From: DASRDR01 sp044867785 | GTDB taxonomy: Bacteria > Methylomirabilota > Methylomirabilia > Rokubacteriales > DASRDR01 | DNA length: 10,628 bases | NCBI GenBank assembly: GCA_044867785.1 | Contig: JBIOVM010000003.1 | Coordinates: 1 to 10,628, forward strand | Direction of reading: 5' to 3' | Part shown: piece by piece, positions 5,954 to 10,628 of the stretch | How the letters are laid out: each line of letters begins with the position of its first letter | Numbering within the stretch: the first letter of the stretch is position 1 | The notes under the pieces: generated by a model | What the model saw: only the letters and a program-made list of their open reading frames with translations | The model's database searches: none | What the model was told of the DNA's origin: nothing | Program-made: the position numbers and the translations under genes

Positions 5954-6838
5954 TCAGAGTCTGACGCCGGCGCGGGGGTCGAGGGCGTCGCGGATGCCGT
6001 CGCCCAGGAGGTTCAGGCCGAGGATCAGGACCGAGAGCGTCGCGGCCGGGCACAGGATCATCCAGGGCGCGTCGCGGAGGAACACGCGCGCGTCGGCCAG
6101 GATGTTGCCGAGGCTCGGGGTTGGCGGGACGGCCCCCAGCCCGACGAAGGAGAGCGCCGCCTCTCCGAGGATCGCGTAGCCGAAGGTGAACGTGCCCTGC
6201 ACGATCACCGGCGCCGCCGCGTTCGGCGCGACGTGGCGGGCGAGGATCCGGAAGGGCGGGTTGCCGAGCGCCCGGGCGGCGTCGACGTACTCCCGGCTCC
6301 GCACGGCGAGGACGCTCGCGCGGGCCAGGCGGGCGACGCGCGGCGCGTAGGCCACGCCGAGCGCTCCGACGACGTTGACGGTCGAGGGCCCGGCGATCGC
6401 CATCACCGACAGCGCGAGGAGGATCGCCGGGAACGCCATCAGCGCGTCCATGACGCGCATGATCACGGCGTCGGCCCGGGGGACGAATCCCGCGATCAGC
6501 CCCGGGATCGCGCCGAGCACCCCGGTCACCGCCAGGACGGCCGAGCCGACCAGGAGCGAGAGCCGGATCCCGTGGACGACCCGGGCGAAGAGATCGCGCC
6601 CGAAGTCGTCCGTCCCGAACCAATGGCGCGACGACGGCGCGGAGAGCGTCGCCTGGACGTCGAGCGCGGTCGGGTCGGTCCGGATCACGAGAGGCAGCAC
6701 GAGGCTCAACCCGGTCACGGCCAGGACGATCACCCCGCCGGTGACGGCGAGCCGGTGGCGCGCGAGGCGCCGCCAGGCGCGGCGCCGGCGCGCCGGCGCC
6801 GCGCGCACGGGCATCGTCGCCGTCGCCGGCTCAGCCAT
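5954..6838 (-). CDS. ABC importer permease, DppC/OppC type
   Basis: Second inner-membrane permease of a peptide/nickel/opine-type ABC importer. The 294 residues contain the DppC-specific N-terminal signature HWFGTDDFGRDLFARV, five to six hydrophobic segments, and the cytoplasmic EAA loop EYVDAARALGNPPFRILARH that contacts the ATPase. A Pro-rich loop (SFVGLGAVPPTPSLGNIL) and the C-terminal LGDGIRDALDPR are also typical. ATG at 6838 is preferred: its ATGGCTGA overlaps the stop of the upstream permease by 8 bp, indicating translational coupling. ATG at 6865 would add nine residues and enlarge the overlap. After the usual ALDPR end, the protein carries only AGVRL before the stop. These codons look like a decayed repeat core (5954-5965), so the natural terminus may have been replaced by repeat sequence. 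Confidence 0.92.
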   Translation of the reverse strand: MAEPATATMPVRAAPARRRRAWRRLARHRLAVTGGVIVLAVTGLSLVLPLVIRTDPTALDVQATLSAPSSRHWFGTDDFGRDLFARVVHGIRLSLLVGSAVLAVTGVLGAIPGLIAGFVPRADAVIMRVMDALMAFPAILLALSVMAIAGPSTVNVVGALGVAYAPRVARLARASVLAVRSREYVDAARALGNPPFRILARHVAPNAAAPVIVQGTFTFGYAILGEAALSFVGLGAVPPTPSLGNILADARVFLRDAPWMILCPAATLSVLILGLNLLGDGIRDALDPRAGVRL

Positions 6839-7775
6839 GGCGGATCTGCGGGTCGAGGTAGGCATAGAGCACGTCCACGACCAGGTTCACCAGGATCACC
6901 ACCGTGGAGATCAGGAGGAGGCACCCCTGGACCAGGGGGTAGTCGCGCCGCTTCACCGCCATGACCACGAGGTTGCCGAGTCCCGGCAGGTTGAAGACGG
7001 TCTCCACGACGAACGCGCCCCCCAGCAGGACGACGGCGACGCTGCCCACCACCGTGAGGACGTGGATGAGCGTGTTCCGGAAGGCGTGCCAGCCCACCAC
7101 CGCCGGCTCGCCGAGCCCCTTGGCGCGGGCCGTGCGCACGTAGTCGGCGGCGAGCGCCTCCAGCATGCTGCTGCGCGTGATGCGGGCGATCAGCGCGCCC
7201 TGCGGGATGCCGAGAGCCAGGGCGGGGAGCGCGAGATGCTGGAGGAACCCGGCCGGGCTCCGCGACAGGGGGACGTAGCCGCTGACCGGCAGCCACTGGA
7301 GCCCCACGCCGAACAGCACGATGAGCCCGAGGCCGAGCGCGAAGTCGGGGATCGAGAGGCCGACCACGGCGGTCGCCATCGCGCCCAGGTCCGTGGGGGA
7401 GTTCGGGCGCGTGGCGGCGCGGACGCCGGTGGGGACGCCGATGAGGACCGCGCAGGTCAGCGCGGCCGCGGTCAGGCTGAGCGTCACCGGCAGCCGCGAG
7501 AGGATGGCGTCGAGCACCGGCTGACCGAGGAAGAACGACCGGCCGAGCTCGCCCTCGACGACCCGGGAGAGCCACAGGACGAACTGGACGGGCAGCGGAC
7601 GGTCGAGCCCCAGCCGCGCCCGGAGCTCGGCCACCGCCTGGGGCGTGGCCTCCATCCCGAGCAGGACGCTCGCCGGGTCTCCCGGGATGAGCCGGATCAG
7701 GGCGAACGCCAGCGCGCCCATGATCAGCCAGGCCGGGACCAAGAGCATGAGCCGCCGCGCGACGTAGCGCGCCAT
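6831..7775 (-). CDS. ABC importer permease, DppB/OppB type
   Basis: First inner-membrane permease of the same importer, 314 residues, the usual length. It starts with the family opening MARYVARRLMLLVPAWLIMG, followed by the large periplasmic stretch with RLIPGDPASVLLGMEATP and LGLDRPLPVQFVLWL. The EAA loop is DYVRTARAKGLGEPAVVGWH, followed by RNTLIHVLTVVGS. The last helices and DVLYAYLDPQIR complete the fold, so the gene is intact. It starts 29 bp after the stop of the substrate-binding protein gene and overlaps the next permease start by 8 bp, so the three are one operon. The substrate is set by the binding protein rather than by this subunit. Confidence 0.94.
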   Translation of the reverse strand: MARYVARRLMLLVPAWLIMGALAFALIRLIPGDPASVLLGMEATPQAVAELRARLGLDRPLPVQFVLWLSRVVEGELGRSFFLGQPVLDAILSRLPVTLSLTAAALTCAVLIGVPTGVRAATRPNSPTDLGAMATAVVGLSIPDFALGLGLIVLFGVGLQWLPVSGYVPLSRSPAGFLQHLALPALALGIPQGALIARITRSSMLEALAADYVRTARAKGLGEPAVVGWHAFRNTLIHVLTVVGSVAVVLLGGAFVVETVFNLPGLGNLVVMAVKRRDYPLVQGCLLLISTVVILVNLVVDVLYAYLDPQIRHG

Positions 7776-7804
7776 GGCGCCGCGCCGCGCGGCCGCTCAG
7801 CCGG

Positions 7805-9349
7805 TCACTTGCCGACGTTCCAGAACCGGCGCAGGAAGAAGACCTTGTAGCCCTTCAGCGCCTTCGAGGCGCCGTCCAGCTGGAACATGTCCCCGATCTT
7901 GACCAGCGGCACCGTCTCGTAGAACTGCTTCTGCGCCTGGGCGTAGGCCTGGGCGCGCCGCTCCGGCTCGCGCTCGCGCACGCCCGCCGCCAGCGCCTTG
8001 TCCATCTCCGGGTCGCAGTAGCCGTAGGTCTCGTAGGAGGCTCCGCAGCGGAAGAGATAGTCGAACCCGGTCGGCTCGGGACGGGTCGAGATCCCGTTCG
8101 TGGCCATGTCGAAGTTGCCTTCCTTCTGCTGCGCGATCTGCCCCGGCCAGTCCCGCACGACGAGCTCCACCTTGAACCCGATCGCCTCGAGCTGGGGCTG
8201 CACCGGCACCGCCGCCCGGTACAGCCACTCGATGTCGCGGTTGGTGACGAGCGTGATCGGCTTGCCGTCGTAGCCGGACTCCTTGAGAAGCCGGCGGGCC
8301 AGGTCCACGTCCTTCCGGTTGTAGACGTCCTGGCCCGAGGTGTTGTGCCACACGCGCTGCTCGGGGAAGAAGAGGCTCGGCTGGAGCCGGTAGAATGCCG
8401 GCTGGTTGCCGGTCACGCCACGCATGACGGTCTCCATGTCGAGGCCGCGGGAGACCGCCTGGCGGGCCTTCACCTGGTTGAAGGGCGCGCGGTTGGCGTT
8501 CAACTGGAGGATGACCTGGGTGAAGGGCTTGAGCACGATGGCGTCGAGAGCCGGCGAGGCCCGCAGGCGCTCGTAGGCCGTCGGGGCGAGCGCCTGCGCG
8601 TAGTCGAAGTCGCCGCGCTCCAGGCCCGCGAACCGCGTCGCGCTCTCGCCGGTCGAGATGATGTGGACCTCGTCCACCAGCGCGGACCGGTCCCCGCCGA
8701 GCCCCGAGGCTGGCATGCGGCGGTCCCGCGTGTAGTCGTCGAAACGCGCGAGGGTGATCTGCTGATCGCGCACCCAGGCCGCGAGACGGAAGGGCCCGGT
8801 GCCGACGAGCTGGGGCGGCTGGAGCGCGTCCTTCGCGCCCTGCACGAGGTCCTTCGGCATGATCCCGAGGAGCGCGACCGGGTTCGCCAGGGCGCCCAGG
8901 AACGAGCCCTGCGCCTCCTTCAGGGAGATGCGAACGGTCAGCGGGTCGACGACGGTGACGGTCTGCACCGCCGCGAGGTCGCCGCGCCGCGCGCCGACCT
9001 GGACGAAGCGGTCGATGGACGCCTTCACGTCGTCGGCGGTGACCGTCCGGCCGTTGTGGAACTTGACCCCGGAGCGGAGCTTGAAGGTGTAGTCGATCCC
9101 GTTGGGGCTCACCGTCCAGCTCTCGGCCAGCTGCGGGATGACGCCGAAGTCCTCGCCGATCGTGACGAGCCCCTCGAAGACGTGGGACGAGAGCTCGCGC
9201 AGCGTGAACGCGGTCCCCATGTGGGGATCGAGCCACGGCAGGTTCGTGTCGGTCGCCACCCGCAGGACCTTGGGCCCCTGCGCGAACGCGGGCGGAGCGG
9301 CCAGCCAGGCGACCGCGAAGAGAGCAAAGGCGACCATGCGGCGCGTCAT
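7805..9349 (-). CDS. ABC importer substrate-binding protein, DppA/OppA type (SBP_bac_5)
   Basis: Extracytoplasmic solute receptor of a peptide/nickel/opine-type importer, 514 residues, the normal length. A Sec signal peptide is clear: MTRRMVAFALFAVAWLAAPPAFA with a likely cut after AFA near residue 23. There is no lipobox Cys, so a soluble periplasmic protein is expected. The cluster-5 fold shows in LPWLDPHMGTAFTLREL, the family signature region GVKFHNGRTVTADDVKASIDRF, GTGPFRLAAW and DVDLARRLLKESGYDGKP. A strong ribosome site AGGAGGAA (minus strand, about 9353-9360) precedes the ATG. The operon runs on to both permeases, with no ATPase genes. Ligand prediction is not possible; members bind oligopeptides, glutathione, nickel, sugars or opines. 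Repeat copy R3 lies directly upstream of the ribosome site. Confidence 0.94.
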   Translation of the reverse strand: MTRRMVAFALFAVAWLAAPPAFAQGPKVLRVATDTNLPWLDPHMGTAFTLRELSSHVFEGLVTIGEDFGVIPQLAESWTVSPNGIDYTFKLRSGVKFHNGRTVTADDVKASIDRFVQVGARRGDLAAVQTVTVVDPLTVRISLKEAQGSFLGALANPVALLGIMPKDLVQGAKDALQPPQLVGTGPFRLAAWVRDQQITLARFDDYTRDRRMPASGLGGDRSALVDEVHIISTGESATRFAGLERGDFDYAQALAPTAYERLRASPALDAIVLKPFTQVILQLNANRAPFNQVKARQAVSRGLDMETVMRGVTGNQPAFYRLQPSLFFPEQRVWHNTSGQDVYNRKDVDLARRLLKESGYDGKPITLVTNRDIEWLYRAAVPVQPQLEAIGFKVELVVRDWPGQIAQQKEGNFDMATNGISTRPEPTGFDYLFRCGASYETYGYCDPEMDKALAAGVREREPERRAQAYAQAQKQFYETVPLVKIGDMFQLDGASKALKGYKVFFLRRFWNVGK

Positions 9350-9361
9350 GCGTTCCTCCTG

Positions 9362-9378
9362 TTCGGGGTCAGACTTTC
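9362..9378 (+). repeat. Partial repeat copy R3
   Basis: TCGGGGTCAGACTTTCA is a shortened version of the unit (GGGGTCAG joined to ACTTT) lacking the CAAACTC end. It sits just upstream of the binding-protein ribosome site and would be transcribed in the leader. Confidence 0.5.
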
Positions 9379-9390
9379 ACTTCCCGACAC

Positions 9391-9419
9391 TTTGTGACGC
9401 GGTGCATCGGAACTGTCAA
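9391..9419 (-). promoter_or_regulatory. Possible promoter of the importer operon
   Basis: On the minus strand a consensus TTGACA (9414-9419) is followed, after 17 bp, by a poor CACAAA (9391-9396, 3 of 6 matches). The leader would be about 35 nt and include the AGGAGG site. The -35 box is formed where the TTTGA end of repeat R4 meets flanking CA. Confidence 0.25.
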
Positions 9420-9445
9420 ACTGCGGGGTCAGGCCTTCAGTTTGA
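9416..9445 (+). repeat. GGGGTCAGGCC repeat, copy R4
   Basis: Full-length copy: TCAAACTGCGGGGTCAGGCC followed by TTCAGTTTGA. It has the same orientation as R1 and is opposite to R6 and R7. Confidence 0.75.
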
Positions 9446-9457
9446 TTTCCGACGGAG

Positions 9458-9479
9458 CCAGGGCCTGCCCCCACCCTTG
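9458..9479 (-). repeat. Degenerate repeat copy R5
   Basis: CCAGGGCCTGCCCCCACCCTTG keeps the reverse-oriented core AGGGCCTG-CCCC but has lost the TCAAA end and part of the dyad. It lies between R4 and R6. Confidence 0.35.
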
Positions 9480-9501
9480 CCTCCGCGGCGCCCCCCGGCT
9501 C

Positions 9502-9530
9502 TCAAAGTCAGGGCCTGACCCCGAGTTTGA
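9502..9530 (-). repeat. GGGGTCAGGCC repeat, copy R6
   Basis: Near-consensus copy: TCAAAGTCAGGGCCTGACCC then CGAGTTTGA, with the perfect core dyad GTCAGG-G-CCTGAC. R6 and R7 are in the same orientation with start points 45 bp apart. Confidence 0.8.
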
Positions 9531-9546
9531 GAATGCCGTCGGGATG

Positions 9547-9576
9547 TCAAAGTCAGGGCCTGACCCCGGAGTTTGA
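9547..9576 (-). repeat. GGGGTCAGGCC repeat, copy R7, overlapping the isochorismatase gene end
   Basis: TCAAAGTCAGGGCCTGACCC then CGGAGTTTGA, almost identical to R6 with one inserted G. Bases 9553-9576 are coding: on the minus strand they give the last codons and the TGA of the isochorismatase-like gene. Confidence 0.8.
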
Positions 9577-10278
9577 TTTTCCGGCTTCGAGGTGGCGGAT
9601 CACGTCGTCGACGGGCAGGACGTCGCCCAGGTCGAGCTCGATGTCGAGCAGGTTCACCTCGTGGAAGAGCTCGCACCGCTCCCCGACCGCCTCCCTCGGC
9701 ACGATGACCCGGAAGCTGTCGGTCGCGTCCCGGCACGTCGCGTAGATGCAGTGGCTCGTGCTGAGCCCGGTGACGATCAGCGTGTCGACGCCCTGGGCGG
9801 TCAGCATCTCGTGGAGGTTCGTGCCCTTGAACGCCGACGCGTAGCGCTTGCGGAGCAGGAGCTCGGTGGGGCGGCGCTCGACCCGCGCGTCGATCTCGAG
9901 CAGCTTCTCGTCGCCCGGCCCGAGGTGGAGCGCGTTCTTCGCGTCGTGCGGTGAGGGAGGGGCGGCCGGATCGTAGGCCCACGTCGTGAACACCACGAAG
10001 ATGCCGGCCGCCCGCGCCGCCGCCAGCACCCGAGCGGTCGCCTCCACGACGGAGTCGACCGTGCTCCCCACCGCGGGGCGCGCGGGGTCGGTCCAGGCGA
10101 GCGCGAGGTCGACGACGATCAGCGCCGGCCGGCGTCCGAAGCCGACCGGGCCGCCCCAGCCGCGGCGGTGGTAGCGGTCGCGGAGCGCGGCCAGATGGGC
10201 GCGCAGGGGGCCTCGGAGCGAGTCGGGCAGGCGCAGGTCGTCCGAGCCGAACGGAAGCTGGTCAGCCGCCTCGGGCAT
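9553..10278 (-). CDS. Isochorismatase-family cysteine hydrolase
   Basis: Cytosolic hydrolase of the isochorismatase-like superfamily (nicotinamidase, N-carbamoylsarcosine amidase and relatives), which uses an Asp-Lys-Cys triad on amide or enol-ether bonds. The triad is readable: Asp57 in ALIVVDLALAW, Lys144 in LLRKRYASAF, and Cys177 in VTGLSTSHCIYATCRDATD. The STS-x-C context is closest to the N-carbamoylsarcosine amidase type, so amide hydrolysis is a fair guess, but the substrate is unknown. An N-terminal extension of about 45 residues precedes the fold. ATG at 10278 is chosen because GAGGAGGT (10285-10292) lies 6 bp upstream; a GTG at 10284 would touch that site. The protein ends KSNSGVRP, with SNSGVRP and the stop encoded by repeat R7, a tail probably gained from the repeat. 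At 241 residues it is otherwise intact. Confidence 0.88.
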   Translation of the reverse strand: MPEAADQLPFGSDDLRLPDSLRGPLRAHLAALRDRYHRRGWGGPVGFGRRPALIVVDLALAWTDPARPAVGSTVDSVVEATARVLAAARAAGIFVVFTTWAYDPAAPPSPHDAKNALHLGPGDEKLLEIDARVERRPTELLLRKRYASAFKGTNLHEMLTAQGVDTLIVTGLSTSHCIYATCRDATDSFRVIVPREAVGERCELFHEVNLLDIELDLGDVLPVDDVIRHLEAGKSNSGVRP

Positions 10279-10328
10279 GGGCACACCTCCTCAGGACGCA
10301 TCTTCGCCCAGACCAGCGATCGGGAGAA

Positions 10329-10346
10329 GAGGGCGCTTTCGCCCTC
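10329..10346 (-). terminator. Stem-loop, possible terminator of the oxidoreductase gene
   Basis: GAGGGCG and CGCCCTC form a perfect 7-bp stem with a 4-nt loop. On the minus strand it is followed by TTCTCC, only a weak T-tract. It lies 46 bp after the luciferase-like stop and 50 bp before the isochorismatase ribosome site, so it could terminate or attenuate between them. Confidence 0.4.
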
Positions 10347-10392
10347 GAGCGCGGTCGGCCGGCACCGTCGACCCCGGCCGGCGCGGCGTCGG

Positions 10393-10628
10393 CTACCGAG
10401 CGGACGAGGGTCGCGCGGCGCCGAGGACCGCCAGCGTGTCGTCGACGGTGTCGCCGGCGGTGATCGCCCGCACCACGACCTCGTCGACCGCGCCGTCCCA
10501 GCGGGCGAGGGCCTCCGGCACGGCGGCCGCGGCCGGCGCCGCGACGGCCGTCGCGACCGGCGACACGCCCATGCGCGTGAAGTGGGCGGCGTACGCCGGG
10601 ATCGCCGCGTAGACTCGACCCTCGCGAT
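10393..10628 (-). CDS. Probable luciferase-like (LLM, flavin/F420-dependent) oxidoreductase, C-terminal part
   Basis: The window cuts this minus-strand gene; 77 codons remain up to a TAG at 10393-10395. The readable end contains VYAAIPAYAAHFTRMGV, then ALARWDGAVDEVVVRAITAGDTVDDTLAVL and a short AARPSSAR tail. A late Tyr/His-Phe helix, then a VVRAI strand and a GD-T-DDTL helix, is the usual C-terminal arrangement of luciferase-like monooxygenases, many of which use F420 or FMN. All codons are GC-ending, supporting real coding. The active-site half lies outside the window, so cofactor and substrate cannot be judged. It has the same strand as, and lies upstream of, the isochorismatase-like gene, separated by about 115 bp containing a stem-loop. 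The family call is moderate. Confidence 0.55.
   Translation of the reverse strand, partial: REGRVYAAIPAYAAHFTRMGVSPVATAVAAPAAAAVPEALARWDGAVDEVVVRAITAGDTVDDTLAVLGAARPSSAR

Noticed and set aside
6375..7850. Plus-strand open frame of 491 codons opposite the permeases
   Set aside because: The product is a low-complexity His/Arg/Asp/Glu string produced by antisense reading of membrane protein codons.
7797..9236. Alternative minus-strand frame of 479 codons inside the binding-protein gene
   Set aside because: Arg/Gly/Pro-rich frame shadow; the other frame has a signal peptide and family signatures.
9362..9576. CRISPR array
   Set aside because: Copies occur in both orientations with irregular spacing, vary in sequence, and similar copies lie 3.4 kb away; no cas genes are present.
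10277..10612. Plus-strand 111-codon frame at the window end
   Set aside because: Antisense to the probable luciferase-like C-terminus; Ala/Thr/Arg-rich with no domain.

Overview
The window is about 72% GC with strongly GC-ending codons. Gene content points to a free-living, respiring Gram-negative-type bacterium: TlpA and CtaG-type oxidase assembly, Tat export, a LexA SOS repressor, a peptide-type ABC importer, and likely isochorismatase and luciferase-like enzymes. Composition and a dispersed GGGGTCAGGCC repeat would suit a soil lineage such as Rokubacteria/Methylomirabilota or a high-GC deltaproteobacterium. That placement is an inference from impression only.

Layout. (1) Positions 1-2000, plus strand: a 5'-truncated TlpA/ResA-like thioredoxin, a caa3-type CtaG assembly factor, and a TatA/B-family protein with an extra C-terminal His/Cys domain that looks like a small metal-binding module. 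The run ends in a good intrinsic terminator (2007-2040). (2) Positions 2039-2708: lexA with its own promoter, in which a perfect TCAAC-N4-GTTGA palindrome sits between the -35 and -10 boxes. (3) Positions 2709-3212: about 500 bp with no convincing gene, holding an odd T8 tract flanked by GGACC/GGTCC. (4) Positions 3213-5861: a tight plus-strand unit of a KaiC/RAD55-type ATPase, a winged-helix protein distantly resembling the AlkZ/YcaQ glycosylase group, and an amidohydrolase. A promoter places transcription almost exactly at the ATPase GTG codon, so this message may be leaderless. (5) Positions 5866-5950: a pair of inverted intergenic repeats between convergent genes. (6) Positions 5954-9349, minus strand: substrate-binding protein and two permeases of a Dpp/Opp-type importer, without ATPase genes. 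(7) Positions 9362-9576: more copies of the same repeat. (8) Positions 9553-10628, minus strand: an isochorismatase-family hydrolase, a stem-loop, and the C-terminal end of a probable luciferase-like (flavin/F420) oxidoreductase.

How it fits together. The first block serves envelope biogenesis: disulfide/cytochrome maturation, copper-oxidase assembly and Tat export. The lexA/ATPase/AlkZ-like neighbourhood may relate to DNA damage, but only lexA is certain. The minus-strand half looks like an uptake and catabolism locus whose parts are separated by the repeat family. The repeat also forms the last codons and stop of the isochorismatase gene, and a decayed copy probably does the same for the second permease gene.
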